64,000 bases of DNA from Streptomyces sp. ALI-76-A (GCF_030287445.1 NZ_JASVWB010000002.1:5580001-5644000), one strand, 5' to 3'; positions 52,200 through 61,649 are shown, counted from the first letter of the stretch. The notes: generated from the letters alone by a model not told the origin. Numbers and translations: made by a program.

Positions 52200-52238
52200 G
52201 GGGACGCCTTCCTGAAGCTGTCAGGAAACCATCCTAGC

Positions 52239-52253
52239 TTAGATCTCGTCTAA
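52239..52253. promoter_or_regulatory. 15-bp AT-rich dyad, Fur/PerR-like shape
   Basis: TTAGA-TCTCG-TCTAA, 5-bp exact arms with a 5-bp centre, in the short interval between two minus-strand genes. The form recalls the 7-1-7 boxes of Fur-family regulators (FurA/CatR in Streptomyces), but the match is only partial. Confidence 0.3.
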
Positions 52254-52266
52254 AGTTGAAAACTTC

Positions 52267-53478
52267 CTACGGCTGGCTGTAGCCGTCCAGGAAGTTCCCT
52301 ATCCGGGTGATCGCCGACCGCAGATCACCCGCCGACGGCAGGGTCACCACCCGGAAGTGGTCCGGCTCGGGCCAGTTGAAGCCGGTGCCCTGGACGACCA
52401 TGATCTTCTCCTGGCGCAGCAGGTCCAGGACCATCCGCCGGTCGTCCTTGATCTTGAAGACCTGCGGGTCGAGGCGCGGGAACAGATACAGCGCCCCCTT
52501 CGGCTTCACACAGCTCACCCCGGGGATCTGGGTCAGCAGCTCGTACGCCACGTCCCGCTGTTCCCGCAGCCGCCCGCCCGGCAGGACCAGGTCGTTGATG
52601 GTCTGGCGGCCGCTGAGCGCGGCCACCACCCCGTGCTGCCCCGGCATGTTCGCGCACAGGCGCATGTTCGCCAGGATCGTCAGGCCCTCGATGTAGGAGT
52701 CGGCGTGGGCGCGCGGCCCGGAGATGGCCATCCAGCCGACCCGGTAACCGGCCACCCGGTACGCCTTCGACATGCCGTTGAAGGTGAGGGTGAGCAGGTC
52801 CGGGGCGACCTTGGCGGTCGGGGTGTGGGTGGCCTCGTCGTACAGGATCTTGTCGTAGATCTCGTCCGAGCAGATCAGCAGGTTGTGCCGGCGGGCGATG
52901 TCGGTCAGGCCCCGCAGCATCGCCTCGTCGTAGACCGCGCCTGTCGGGTTGTTCGGGTTGATGATGACGAGCGCCTTGGTCCGGTCGGTGACCTTGCGCT
53001 CCACGTCCGCGAGGTCGGGCATCCAGTCGGACTGCTCGTCGCACCGGTAGTGCACGGCGGTGCCGCCGGACAGGGAGACCGCCGCGGTCCACAGCGGGTA
53101 GTCGGGCGCCGGTACGAGGACCTCGTCCCCGTCGTCCAGCAGCCCTTGCATCGCCATCACGATCAGCTCGGACACGCCGTTGCCGATGAAGACGTGCTCG
53201 ACGTCCGTCTCGATGCCGAGGGTCTGGTTGTGCATGACCACCGCCCGGCGCGCGGCCAGCAGGCCCTTCGCGTCGCCGTAGCCGTGCGCCGACGAGACGT
53301 TGCGGAGGATGTCCTCCAGGATCTCGGGCGGGCACTCGAAGCCGAACGCGGCCGGATTGCCGGTGTTCAGCTTGAGGATGCGGTGGCCTGCCGCTTCCAG
53401 GCGCATCGCCTCCTCGAGAACCGGGCCCCGGATCTCGTAACAGACGTTGGCGAGCTTGGTCGACTGGATCACCTGCAT
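52267..53478 (-). CDS. AlaA-like PLP-dependent aminotransferase
   Basis: A class I/II aminotransferase of 403 residues resembling E. coli alanine transaminase AlaA (opening block KLANVCYEIRGPVLEEAMRLE and LNTGNPAAFGFE). The PLP lysine is in NGMSKAYRVAGYRVGWM. NPNNPTGAVY and DEIYDKILYD are the usual cofactor motifs. It likely interconverts pyruvate and alanine with glutamate. ATG 53478 is chosen by homology. It has no ribosome site but has TAAGCT about 7 nt upstream, consistent with a leaderless transcript. Confidence 0.92.
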   Translation of the reverse strand: MQVIQSTKLANVCYEIRGPVLEEAMRLEAAGHRILKLNTGNPAAFGFECPPEILEDILRNVSSAHGYGDAKGLLAARRAVVMHNQTLGIETDVEHVFIGNGVSELIVMAMQGLLDDGDEVLVPAPDYPLWTAAVSLSGGTAVHYRCDEQSDWMPDLADVERKVTDRTKALVIINPNNPTGAVYDEAMLRGLTDIARRHNLLICSDEIYDKILYDEATHTPTAKVAPDLLTLTFNGMSKAYRVAGYRVGWMAISGPRAHADSYIEGLTILANMRLCANMPGQHGVVAALSGRQTINDLVLPGGRLREQRDVAYELLTQIPGVSCVKPKGALYLFPRLDPQVFKIKDDRRMVLDLLRQEKIMVVQGTGFNWPEPDHFRVVTLPSAGDLRSAITRIGNFLDGYSQP

Positions 53479-53590
53479 GTCAGGGAGCTTACGGCCCGGT
53501 AACGCTCCATGGGTCGTGTTTTCCACCACGCGAGACGCGGAGGTTTGGGTGGATATCGCCGACGGCTGTCCCCTGGGCCCCCTCCGTCTC

Positions 53591-53604
53591 TAGAATGCGC
53601 GGCC
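53591..53604 (+). promoter_or_regulatory. Leaderless-type promoter (-10 TAGAAT)
   Basis: TAGAAT at 53591-53596 lies 8 nt before ATG 53605, so transcription would begin at or beside the start codon. No clear -35 is seen. Confidence 0.45.
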
Positions 53605-54348
53605 ATGGGGAGGGCTCCGCAGGACGACGGCACGTACGGCGCCTACGGGACGGCCGGTGCCCGGGGCGCGGGTGCGGCCGGCGCGTCGTGGGAGGGGCCG
53701 AAGGTGTACCACCCGCGGGCGGAGTCGACGCCCGCCTACGACGAGTACGCCGATCCGGCGGTCGCGCACGGCTGGCAGAACGCCTACGACGAGACGCGCG
53801 AACTGCCGCGGATCGACGGCGCCGAGCCGGCGCCGGTCCCGAGGCCGGTCCCCCCGGCGGCGCCGGGGCGCGGCGCCGGACCGGGACGGCGGCGGGCGCC
53901 GCGCGAGCCGGGCGGGTGGCGGTCGCGCCGCGGGCTGGTCGCCGTCGGCGCGGTGGGCGCGGTCTCGGCGGCGGCACTGATCGTGGGCTTCTCGTTCTCC
54001 GGGTCGTTCTCGGGCGGCGCCCGGGACAAGGAGAGCGGGACGCGGTCGGTGCCGGACGGGTCCGCCGGCCCGACGGACCCGCGGTCGTCGGCCGGTCCCT
54101 CCGGTTCCCCGGACACCGGGAGCCACGCCGGCGCGCCGTCCGCCGGCGTGGCGGCCCCGCCGGGCGCCCCGGCGGGAGAAACCGGGTCCGCCGGCCCCTC
54201 GGCCCCTTCCGTCACGGAGGCCGCCATCCGTTCCGGCCCTCCGCCCACCGCCACGGCCGCCTCCCCGTCCGCCGCGCCGAGCGCGTCGAAGCCGGGCAAC
54301 TCCGACGGCAAGGGGCGCGGACCGGGGCACCCGAAGGGGCCCAAGTAG
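53605..54348 (+). CDS. Proline/alanine-rich single-span membrane protein
   Basis: A 247-residue protein: a cytoplasmic low-complexity N-terminus (about 105 residues, with Tyr-containing segments such as YGAYG and YDEYADPAVAHGW), a basic stop (RRRAPREPGGWRSRRG), one membrane span (LVAVGAVGAVSAAALIVGFSF) and a disordered Pro/Ser/Ala/Gly-rich external tail ending GHPKGPK. No domain is recognised. The layout resembles envelope proteins exposed through the cell wall. It starts divergently from the aminotransferase gene. Confidence 0.72.
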   Translation: MGRAPQDDGTYGAYGTAGARGAGAAGASWEGPKVYHPRAESTPAYDEYADPAVAHGWQNAYDETRELPRIDGAEPAPVPRPVPPAAPGRGAGPGRRRAPREPGGWRSRRGLVAVGAVGAVSAAALIVGFSFSGSFSGGARDKESGTRSVPDGSAGPTDPRSSAGPSGSPDTGSHAGAPSAGVAAPPGAPAGETGSAGPSAPSVTEAAIRSGPPPTATAASPSAAPSASKPGNSDGKGRGPGHPKGPK

Positions 54349-54417
54349 CGGAGCGGACCCGCCCCTGCCGGTGACCGGTAGCCGGTGGCCCGCGGCCCCG
54401 TGGGAAGCCGGGACGGA

Positions 54418-56040
54418 CTACGGGGTCCTCCGCACCGCCCGTCCCGCCAGTACGTCCGTGCGACGGCCGTCCTCGATGACGAAACGGCCGTCGACCAGGA
54501 CGTACGGGATGCCCGTCGGGAGCGTCCGCGGATGCTCGAAGGTGGACCCGGCCGCGACCGTCGCCGGGTCGAACAGCACGAGGTCCGCCCGGTAGCCCTC
54601 GCGGACCAGCCCGCGGTCCGGCAGCCGCAGCCGGGCGGCCGGGCGTGCGGTCAGGTGGGCGACGCACTCCTCCAGGGACAGCACGCCCAGCTCCCGTACG
54701 TACCGCCCGAGGTACCGCGGGAAGGTGCCGTACGCGCGCGGGTGCGGCTTGCTGCCCTGGAGGATGCCGTCCGAGCCGCCGGTGTGCACGGGGTGCCGCA
54801 TGATCGCCCGGACGTTCTCCTCGTGGCCGACGTGCTGGAGGATCGTGGAGCCGAGCCGGTCCTCGACGAGCAGGCGGTGGGCGGCCGTCCACGGGGTCTC
54901 GCCCCGCAGGTCCGCCGACTGCCGCACCGTACGGCCGACGCAGTCCGCGAGGGCCGGGTTCGTCACGCCCGAGATCTCGATCGTGTCCCACTCGACGGGC
55001 ACGCCGTGGCAGCCGTCCGCGCCGACGACCTCCAGATGGTGCCGCACGCGCTCCGCGGTCTCCGGGTCCGCCAGCCGCCTGAGGGTCTCGGCCGGGCCGC
55101 CCTCGCTCGCCCAGCTCGGCAGCAGCGCCGCGAGGGTGGTGGAGCCCGGGGTGTAGGGGTACGTGTCGAGGCTGATGTCCGCTCCGGCGGCGAGCGCGTC
55201 GTCGAGGAGGGCCAGCAGCTCGGGCGCGCGGCCCTTGTTCACGCCGAAGTTCATGGTGGCGTGCGCCAGGTGGAGCGCGCAGCCTGCCTCCCGGGTGAGG
55301 GCCACCATCTCCGCGTACGCCTCCAGGGCCCCGGCCCCGTAGGAGCGGTGGTGCGGGCAGTAGTAGCCGCCGTAGGACGCCACCACCCGGCACAGCTCGG
55401 TCAGTTCGGCGTCCTCGGCGTACATGCCGGGGGTGTAGGTCAGGCCCGACGACATGCCGACGGCACCCTGCTCCATGCCCTCGGCGACCAGCCGCCGCAT
55501 CCGCTCCAGCTCCTCCGGCGTCGCCGCGCGGTCCTCCCAGCCGACGACGAGCGCGCGGACCGTGCCCTGCGGGACCAGGTAGGCCGCGTTCACGGCGATC
55601 CCCCGGCCCTCGAAACCGAAGTCGAGCCGGTCCAGGTACGCGCCCACCGACCGCCAGCCGATGTCGAGGTCGTCGCCGTCCCCGTTCCAGCCGGTGATCG
55701 CGCGGCGCACTCCGGCGAGCGTGCGGTCGTCGGCCGGCGCGTACGACAGCCCGTCCTGGCCGAGGACCTCGAGGGTGACGCCCTGGGCGGCCTTGGCGCT
55801 GTGGTCGGGGTCGCGCAGCAGCGCGAGGTCGCTGTGGGCGTGCATGTCGATGAAACCGGGGGAGAGGACCAGGCCCTCGGCGTCCAGTTCGCGGCGTGCC
55901 TTCGGGCGCTGACAGCCCGCCGCCGCGGCCTCCTGGACGATCGACACGATCCGGCCGCCGTCCACGACCACGTCGGCCCGGTACGAGGGGCCGCCGGAGC
56001 CGTCCACGACGTCCGCGTCCCGGATGACGAGCTCTTCCAT
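54418..56040 (-). CDS. D-aminoacylase / N-acyl-D-amino-acid deacylase
   Basis: A 540-residue zinc amidohydrolase that removes the acyl group from N-acyl-D-amino acids. Metal and catalytic motifs are [33 protein letters not shown] and the acid HTGGSDGIL. The Cys in YYCPHHR fits the family's Cys-containing metal site. GGAGG lies 7 nt before ATG 56040. It is downstream of the D-serine deaminase-like gene on the same strand (20-bp gap), forming a pair that would free and then deaminate D-amino acids. Confidence 0.92.
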   Translation of the reverse strand: MEELVIRDADVVDGSGGPSYRADVVVDGGRIVSIVQEAAAAGCQRPKARRELDAEGLVLSPGFIDMHAHSDLALLRDPDHSAKAAQGVTLEVLGQDGLSYAPADDRTLAGVRRAITGWNGDGDDLDIGWRSVGAYLDRLDFGFEGRGIAVNAAYLVPQGTVRALVVGWEDRAATPEELERMRRLVAEGMEQGAVGMSSGLTYTPGMYAEDAELTELCRVVASYGGYYCPHHRSYGAGALEAYAEMVALTREAGCALHLAHATMNFGVNKGRAPELLALLDDALAAGADISLDTYPYTPGSTTLAALLPSWASEGGPAETLRRLADPETAERVRHHLEVVGADGCHGVPVEWDTIEISGVTNPALADCVGRTVRQSADLRGETPWTAAHRLLVEDRLGSTILQHVGHEENVRAIMRHPVHTGGSDGILQGSKPHPRAYGTFPRYLGRYVRELGVLSLEECVAHLTARPAARLRLPDRGLVREGYRADLVLFDPATVAAGSTFEHPRTLPTGIPYVLVDGRFVIEDGRRTDVLAGRAVRRTP

Positions 56041-56060
56041 GCGGGGCCTCCTGGCGGTCT

Positions 56061-57326
56061 CTAGAAGAACGTACGGATGTAGTCGACGACGGTGCCGTCC
56101 GCCTCGGCGAGCGGGATGAGCTGCCACTTGTCGAAGGACGTGCACGGGTGGGACAGGCCCAGGCCCAGCCAGTCACCGACCTCCAGGTCCGCCTCCGGCG
56201 CCGTGCGCAGCCAGGCGTGCTGGTCGGACAGGGCGGTCACCTCGATGCCGGTGGCCGGGCGCTCGGCGCCGTCCCGGCGGACGACCTGGGCGACGGGCAG
56301 GTCGAGGTCGTACGCCGCGTCCCGCTTGCCCGCGTTCACGAACGCCTGCCCGGCGGACGGCCGGGACACCACCTGCGTCCAGAGCCGGAACGCCGGCTCC
56401 AGCGCGCCCTCCTCCGGGACCCGGTTGAAGGGCGTCAGCCTGCGGTAGTGGCCGTCGTCGTGCGAGACGTAGGCGCCCGAGCGCAGCAGCTTCAGGACGG
56501 GCCGGGACAGGTCGGGGATATGGGCGAAGACCTCGGCGACCGCGTCGAACCAGGCGCTGCCGCCGGCGCTGACGACGATCTCGTCCGCCGCGGAGAACCG
56601 CCCGGCCCCGTCGAAGCCGGCCGCCAGGGCGACCAGTCGCTCCAGCCAGGCCCGCACCCGCCCGGGGTCCGCCCGCGGGACCTCCCCCTCGTAGCCCGCC
56701 ACACCGACGAGCCGCAGGGTGCGCGTCGCCGCCACCGCGTCGGCGACCGCCGCGCACTCCGCGTCCGTCCGGACGCCGGTGCGGGCGCCCTCACCGGCGG
56801 CGAGCTCGACCACCACGTCCAGGGAGCGGCGGGCGCCGCGCAGCGCCGCGTCCATCAGCTCCACCCCGCGCACGGAGTCGACGTAACAGACGAAGCGGAA
56901 GTCGTCGTCGGCGTCCAGCCGGCCGGAGACCCAGCGGAGCGCGGCCGGGTCGACCAGCTCGTTGGCGAGGAACACCCGCTGGACGCCGAAGGCCCGGGCC
57001 ACCCGCGCCTGGTGCGGCACCGCGACGGTGATGCCCCACGCCCCGTGCTCGATCTGGCGCCGGAAGAGCCACGGGGCCATGGAGGTCTTGCCGTGCGGCG
57101 CGAAGGCCAGGCCGTGCCGGGTCGCGTACGTCTCCATGAGCCGCAGGTTGTGCTCCAGGCGCTCGGCGGAGAGGGCGAGCACCGGCGTGGTGAAGCCGCC
57201 GGTGAAGAGGTTGCGGCGCTGGGCGGCCAGTTCCCCGACGGTCAGGCCGTCCGCGTCCGGGGGGAGGCCCTTGAAGCGGTGGTCGACGCGTTCCTCCGCC
57301 AGCCGGGTGAGCGCTTCGCTGGCCAT
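56061..57326 (-). CDS. D-serine/D-threonine deaminase-like PLP enzyme (DSD1 family)
   Basis: A 421-residue fold-type III PLP enzyme. The PLP lysine is in [11 protein letters not shown] at about residue 85, inside the alanine-racemase-like barrel. The C-terminal D-serine dehydratase-like domain contains SDQHAWL and the zinc-binding pair in [12 protein letters not shown]. It should deaminate D-serine, D-threonine or related D-amino acids to 2-oxo acids and ammonia. GGGAGG lies 5 nt upstream of ATG 57326. It is first of a two-gene operon with the D-aminoacylase, and the IclR-like palindrome lies 21 bp upstream of its start. Confidence 0.88.
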   Translation of the reverse strand: MASEALTRLAEERVDHRFKGLPPDADGLTVGELAAQRRNLFTGGFTTPVLALSAERLEHNLRLMETYATRHGLAFAPHGKTSMAPWLFRRQIEHGAWGITVAVPHQARVARAFGVQRVFLANELVDPAALRWVSGRLDADDDFRFVCYVDSVRGVELMDAALRGARRSLDVVVELAAGEGARTGVRTDAECAAVADAVAATRTLRLVGVAGYEGEVPRADPGRVRAWLERLVALAAGFDGAGRFSAADEIVVSAGGSAWFDAVAEVFAHIPDLSRPVLKLLRSGAYVSHDDGHYRRLTPFNRVPEEGALEPAFRLWTQVVSRPSAGQAFVNAGKRDAAYDLDLPVAQVVRRDGAERPATGIEVTALSDQHAWLRTAPEADLEVGDWLGLGLSHPCTSFDKWQLIPLAEADGTVVDYIRTFF

Positions 57327-57346
57327 GGGGCCTCCCTGATCAAGTA

Positions 57347-57363
57347 GTTGCAGCATGTGCAAC
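57347..57363. promoter_or_regulatory. IclR-type operator in divergent control region
   Basis: GTTGCA-GCATG-TGCAAC, a perfect 6-bp-arm palindrome between the D-amino-acid operon and the kinase-iclR-ridA operon. TTGCA/TGCAA half sites are typical of IclR-family operators, and an iclR gene lies in the adjacent operon. Confidence 0.6.
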
Positions 57364-57368
57364 GCTCA

Positions 57369-57398
57369 TTGCGTATATCGCTTGCCGCTGTCTAACAT
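57369..57398 (+). promoter_or_regulatory. Candidate promoter of the kinase-iclR-ridA operon
   Basis: -35 TTGCGT (57369-57374), 18-bp spacer, -10 TAACAT (57393-57398), directly downstream of the palindrome, so bound IclR would sit beside the -35. Confidence 0.45.
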
Positions 57399-57463
57399 CT
57401 CCGCCAGCGCGGGGTCAACGGAGCCGCCGCACACCCCCACCCGGCCGAGGAGCTACCACCATC

Positions 57464-58843
57464 GTGACCACCACCGGACCCCGCGACGCCCCGGACGTCG
57501 TGGACGTCGTCGCGCTCGGCGAGTCCATGGTCACGTTCCGGCCGGGCCGGCCGGGCCGTCTCGCCGATGTTCCCTCCTTCGACCGGGGCATCGGGGGCGC
57601 GGAGTCCAACGTGGCGTGCGGGCTGGCCGCCGCCGGCCACGCGGTGCGGTGGGTCAGCCGGGTCGGGGCCGACGGGTTCGGCGACCACCTGGTCGAGGCG
57701 ATCGGGGCGTACGGCGTGGACGTCTCCGCCGTGCGCAGGGACCCGGCGCGTCCGACGGGCGTCTACTTCCGCACGGCGGGGGACCGCTCCGACGACGCCC
57801 ACGAGGTGGCGTACTACCGGGCGGGATCGGCGGCCTCGGCCATGTCGGTGCACACCGTGGACCTGGCGGCGGCCCGGGCGGCCCGGATCCTGCACGTCTC
57901 CGGTATCACGGCCGCCCTGTCGGAGGACTGCCTCGGGCTGCTCCGCGAGCTGACGGCCCCCGCCCCCGGCCGACCGCTGGTCTCCTTCGACGTCAACCAC
58001 CGGGCCGGCCTGTGGCCGGACACCGACGGACCGCGGGTCCTGCTGGAGCTGGCACGCGGGGCGGACATCGTGTTCGTCGGGGAGGACGAGGCGGCGCAGG
58101 CGTGGGGGCTCACGGGCGGGCCGCGGGCCATCCGGCAGGCACTGCCGGAGCCGGGGGTGCTGGTCGTGAAGGAGGGGGCGCGAGGCGCCACGGTGTTCGA
58201 ACGCGGCAGCGGTGAACACGGGACCGTCGACGGCGGGACCGTCGACGGCGGGACCGTCGACGGCAGGACCGTCGAAGGCGGGGTCGTCGAAGGGGAGAGT
58301 GGCGGACTCGGGAGTGGCGGACTCGGGAGTGGCGACGAGCGTACGGTCGGCGCCCGGCAGCCACTCGTCCGTGCCGCGCGCCCGCACGGCACCAGGTCCG
58401 GTACTCCGCACGGCACCCAGCCCGGCGCCGCGCCGAGCCGTCCGGCTCCGGGCCGTCGGGCCTCCGGGGCCGCTCCCGTCCCGGGGGCGGGCGGCACCCC
58501 GCCGGCGCCGGGCCCGGCCCCCGCCCCGGGCGCCGAACCGGCCACCACCTTCGTCCCGGCCCTCCACGTCGACGTGGTCGCACCCGTCGGCGCCGGCGAC
58601 GCCTTCGCCGCCGGGTTCCTCTCCGGCACCCTGCGCGGCCTCCCCGTGCGCGACCGCGTCCGCCACGGTCACCTGATGGCCGCCGCCACCCTCACCGCCC
58701 CCGGCGACCTCGCCCCGCCCCCGGCCCGCCACCACGCCGACCGCCTCGTCGCCCTGGACGACGACGCGTGGGGGAGACTTCGACTCGGCCCCGGCTGGAC
58801 ACAGGCCGAACAGTGGGCCGAGGAGGAGGTACGTACGCCATGA
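57464..58843 (+). CDS. PfkB-family sugar kinase with large low-complexity insertion
   Basis: Ribokinase-like kinase, probably acting on 2-keto-3-deoxygluconate or a related sugar acid given GntP and RidA beside it. Signature 1 is GGAESNVACGLAAAGHAVRWVSRVG; signature 2 with the catalytic Asp379 is APVGAGDAFAAGF. The family is usually 300-350 residues; this protein has 459. The excess is about 110 residues at positions 250-362, rich in Gly, Val, Asp, Pro, Ala and Arg. It starts with GTVDG repeats encoded by 15-bp tandem DNA repeats and lies between the core beta-sheet and the catalytic motif. The active-site residues are intact, so it may still work with a disordered surface loop. Confidence 0.9.
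   Translation: MTTTGPRDAPDVVDVVALGESMVTFRPGRPGRLADVPSFDRGIGGAESNVACGLAAAGHAVRWVSRVGADGFGDHLVEAIGAYGVDVSAVRRDPARPTGVYFRTAGDRSDDAHEVAYYRAGSAASAMSVHTVDLAAARAARILHVSGITAALSEDCLGLLRELTAPAPGRPLVSFDVNHRAGLWPDTDGPRVLLELARGADIVFVGEDEAAQAWGLTGGPRAIRQALPEPGVLVVKEGARGATVFERGSGEHGTVDGGTVDGGTVDGRTVEGGVVEGESGGLGSGGLGSGDERTVGARQPLVRAARPHGTRSGTPHGTQPGAAPSRPAPGRRASGAAPVPGAGGTPPAPGPAPAPGAEPATTFVPALHVDVVAPVGAGDAFAAGFLSGTLRGLPVRDRVRHGHLMAAATLTAPGDLAPPPARHHADRLVALDDDAWGRLRLGPGWTQAEQWAEEEVRTP
58220..58340. repeat. In-frame 15-bp tandem repeats inside the kinase gene
   Basis: Five contiguous units of GGGACCGTCGACGGC type (58220-58294; the first three identical), then about three units of GGAGTGGCGGACTCG type (58296-58340). 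The unit length keeps the frame and encodes GTVDG and SGGLG-like repeats. Confidence 0.9.
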
Positions 58844-59604
58844 GCCAGACCGTCGACCGCGCGCTGAGCATCCTGCCGCTGCTCGCGGAGGGCCCCGCCG
58901 ACCTGGGCCAGGTCGCCGACCGCCTCGGCGTGCACAAGTCCACCGCGCTGCGCCTGCTGCGCACCCTGCACGAACACGGCATGGTCTACCGCCAGTCCGA
59001 CCAGCGCTACCGCCTGGGCGCCCGGCTCATCGCGCTCGCCCAGGAGGCGATGGAGAACCTCGACATCCGAGAGATCGCCCACCCCCACCTCGTACGCCTC
59101 AACGAACAGTGCGGGCACACCGTCCACCTGGCCGTCCACGAGGAGAACGAGGTCCTCTACATCGACAAGGTGGAGAGCCGGTACCCGGTGCGCATGTACT
59201 CGCGGATCGGCAAGCCGGTCGCCATCACCGTGGCGGCCGTCGCGAAGCTGCTCCTCGCCGACCTCCCGGACACCGAGCGCCGCGCCCTCGCGGAGAAGCT
59301 CGACTACCCCCTGTACACGGCCCGTTCGACACCCAACGCCGCCGCGTTCCTGCGCGAGCTGGACACGGTGCGTGAGCAGGGCTGGGCCACCGACCTCGGC
59401 GGCCACGAGGAGTCCATCAACTGCGTCGCGGCCCCCATCCGCGGCGCCGACGGACGGGTGGTCGCCGCGATGTCGGTCTCGGCGCCCAACGTCGTCGTCA
59501 CCGCCGACGAACTCCTCACCCTGCTCCCGCTGGTGCGCCGTACCGCGGACGCCGTCAGCGGCGAGTACTCCGGCAGGACCCCCGTCAAGGAAGCCAGCTC
59601 ATGA
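58840..59604 (+). CDS. IclR-family transcriptional regulator
   Basis: A 254-residue regulator. The N-terminal winged helix is TVDRALSILPLLAEGPADLGQVADRLGVHKSTALRLLRTLHEHGMVYR. The C-terminal effector domain has YSRIGKPVAITVAAVAKLLLA and CVAAPIRGADGRVVAAMSVSAP. Effectors of this family are small sugar acids or 2-oxo acids. The ATG overlaps the kinase stop, and its own stop overlaps the RidA start, so the three genes are one unit. It probably represses this operon and the divergent D-amino-acid operon through the palindrome at 57347. Confidence 0.93.
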   Translation: MSQTVDRALSILPLLAEGPADLGQVADRLGVHKSTALRLLRTLHEHGMVYRQSDQRYRLGARLIALAQEAMENLDIREIAHPHLVRLNEQCGHTVHLAVHEENEVLYIDKVESRYPVRMYSRIGKPVAITVAAVAKLLLADLPDTERRALAEKLDYPLYTARSTPNAAAFLRELDTVREQGWATDLGGHEESINCVAAPIRGADGRVVAAMSVSAPNVVVTADELLTLLPLVRRTADAVSGEYSGRTPVKEASS

Positions 59605-60011
59605 CAGAGAAGACCGCGCTCACCCCGAAGACCCACACCACCCCGCCCGCGAGGTTCTCGCACGGCGTGCGGAAGGGCGACATCCTCCAGGTCGCCGGTC
59701 AGGTCGGCTTCCTCCCCGCCGAGGAGGGCAGGCCGCCCACACCCGCCGGCCCGACCCTGCGCGAGCAGACCCTCCAGACCCTCGCCAACGTCAAGGCGAT
59801 CCTGGAGGAGGGCGGCGCGAGCTGGGACGACGTGATGATGATCCGCGTCTACCTCACGGACGTCGACCACTTCGCCGAGATGAACGCCCTCTACAACACG
59901 TACTTCGAGGAGCAGGCCCTCACCGCGCCCCCGGCCGCCCGCACGACGGTCTACGTCGGCCTCCCCGCCGGGCTCCTCATCGAGATCGACGCGCTCGCCG
60001 TACTCGGCTGA
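59601..60011 (+). CDS. RidA-family enamine/imine deaminase
   Basis: A 136-residue member of the RidA/YjgF family, which hydrolyses reactive 2-aminoacrylate and other enamines released by PLP deaminases. Motifs are FSHGVRKGDILQVAGQVGF, a block including LANVKAILEEGGA.WDDV, and ARTTVYVGLPAGLLIEIDALAV; the usual Arg of the active site is present (AARTTV). It sits with a D-amino-acid deaminase gene, exactly the enzyme type that releases such enamines. Translation is coupled to iclR by an ATGA overlap. Confidence 0.9.
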   Translation: MTEKTALTPKTHTTPPARFSHGVRKGDILQVAGQVGFLPAEEGRPPTPAGPTLREQTLQTLANVKAILEEGGASWDDVMMIRVYLTDVDHFAEMNALYNTYFEEQALTAPPAARTTVYVGLPAGLLIEIDALAVLG

Positions 60012-60031
60012 CGCGCCCTCACCTTCCCCGT

Positions 60032-60100
60032 GCCGTAACCGGCGCAACCCCTCCCGCACGCCGTCACCGGCGCAACCCTCCCGCACGCCGTCACCGGCAC
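60032..60100. repeat. 27-28-bp tandem repeat after the RidA gene
   Basis: Two full units (60032-60059 and 60060-60086), with the cores GCCGTAACCGGCGCAACC and GCCGTCACCGGCGCAACC, and a partial third (60087-60100). It begins 20 bp beyond the RidA stop. Confidence 0.75.
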
Positions 60101-60124
60101 GGCACCTTCCGAGGTGCCGTGCCG
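60095..60124 (+). terminator. Hairpin between the RidA and GntP genes
   Basis: Perfect 13-bp arms CGGCACGGCACCT / AGGTGCCGTGCCG with a 4-nt loop. It could end or attenuate the kinase-iclR-ridA transcript before the permease gene. Confidence 0.65.
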
Positions 60125-60173
60125 CGATCCCCCCTGCCCGAAAGCAGCATGCACTTACGCAGAGGACCCCCTC

Positions 60174-61649
60174 ATGTCCCAGCCACTCGCGGCGTCCATC
60201 CCCGAAACCCCGCCTCACACCGGAGGCCTGCTCCTCTGGATCGACGGCACCGCAGGTCTGCTGACCGTCGCCGCCCTCGGCATCGCCCTCCTCCTCTTCC
60301 TGATCATCAAGGCGCGTCTCCAGCCCTTCGTCGCCCTCCTCGCCGTCTCCATAGCCGTCGGCCTGCTGGCCGGTCTGTCGGTCACCGAACTCTTCGGCAC
60401 GGTCCAGCGCTCGGACGCCGTGTCCACCATCGAGTCCGGCATGGGCGGCATCCTCGGCCATGTCGCGATCATCATCGGGCTGGGCACGATGCTCGGCGCG
60501 ATCCTCGAAGTCAGCGGCGGGGCCGAGGTGTTGGCGTCCCGGCTGCTGGGGGTGTTCGGCGAGCGGCGCGCCCCGCTCGCGATGGGCACGACCGGCCTCG
60601 TCTTCGGCATCCCGGTCTTCTTCGACGTCGGCATCTTCGTCCTCGCGCCGATCGTGTACGCCGCCGCCAAACGCTCCGGCAAGTCGATCCTGCTCTACTG
60701 CCTGCCCCTGCTCGCGGGCCTGTCCATGACCCACGCCTTCCTGCCCCCGCACCCCGGCCCGGTGGCCGCCGCCGGTCTCCTGCACGTCGACCTCGGCTGG
60801 GTCATCCTCATGGGCGTCGTCTGCGGCCTGCCGGCCGTGCTGGCCGCCTGGGCCTTCTCGGCGTGGATCGGCCGCCGCATCTTCGTCGCCGTGCCGCAGG
60901 ACATGGTGGAGGCGGCGGCGGAGGCGAAGCAGGCGGTGCTCACCGAACAGCGCGAGGCCGGCGTGGCGCCGCGGGAGACCCCGGTGTCGCTGGGCACGGT
61001 CCTCGGCATCATCGGTACGCCGCTGATCCTGATCCTGGCGGCCACCTTCTCGTCCATCGCGCTGGACCCCTCCACGGGCCGCTCGGTGATCGAGTTCTTC
61101 GGGCATCCCTTCGTCGCCCTGACGATCGCCCTGCTCCTCGCCTACTACCTGCTCGGCATCCGCCGCGGCTGGTCCCGCAAATCCCTGGAGACGGTCTCCA
61201 CGGCGTCCCTCAAGCCGGTCGGCAACATCCTGCTCGTGGTCGGCGCGGGCGGCGTCTTCGGCGCGGTCCTCAAGGCGAGCGGGGTGGCCCAGGCGCTCTC
61301 CGACACCTTCAACGACGTCGGCCTGCCGGTACTCGTGCTGTCGTACCTGATCTCGGTCGTGCTGCGGGTCGCCCAGGGCTCGGCGACGGTCGCGATCGTC
61401 ACGACGGCCGGCATCGTCGCCCCCCTCCTCGCCGAGGGCGACCACTCCCAGGCATTCGTCGCCCTGGTCATCATGGCCATCTCGGCGGGCTCCATCTTCG
61501 CCTCGCACGTCAACGACGGCGGTTTCTGGATGGTCGCCAAGTACTTCTGCATCAGCGAGCGGGACACGCTGAAGACGTGGACCGTGCTGGAGACGGTGCT
61601 GTCGGTGGTGGGGTTCGCGGTGGCGGCGGTGCTCAGCCTGTTCGTATAG
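60174..61649 (+). CDS. GntP-family gluconate / sugar-acid permease
   Basis: A 491-residue proton symporter with about 12-14 spans. Typical GntP blocks are IIIGLGTMLGAILEVSGGAE, GIPVFFDVGIFVLAPIVYA, MTHAFLPPHPGP and VLRVAQGSATVAIVTTAG. Family members import gluconate, 2-keto-3-deoxygluconate, D-serine (DsdX) or fructuronate. The D-amino-acid enzymes here make D-serine-type substrates plausible, while the PfkB kinase favours a sugar acid. ATG 60174 has a GAGGA site. A hairpin and a repeat separate it from ridA, so it may have its own transcript. Confidence 0.92.
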   Translation: MSQPLAASIPETPPHTGGLLLWIDGTAGLLTVAALGIALLLFLIIKARLQPFVALLAVSIAVGLLAGLSVTELFGTVQRSDAVSTIESGMGGILGHVAIIIGLGTMLGAILEVSGGAEVLASRLLGVFGERRAPLAMGTTGLVFGIPVFFDVGIFVLAPIVYAAAKRSGKSILLYCLPLLAGLSMTHAFLPPHPGPVAAAGLLHVDLGWVILMGVVCGLPAVLAAWAFSAWIGRRIFVAVPQDMVEAAAEAKQAVLTEQREAGVAPRETPVSLGTVLGIIGTPLILILAATFSSIALDPSTGRSVIEFFGHPFVALTIALLLAYYLLGIRRGWSRKSLETVSTASLKPVGNILLVVGAGGVFGAVLKASGVAQALSDTFNDVGLPVLVLSYLISVVLRVAQGSATVAIVTTAGIVAPLLAEGDHSQAFVALVIMAISAGSIFASHVNDGGFWMVAKYFCISERDTLKTWTVLETVLSVVGFAVAAVLSLFV

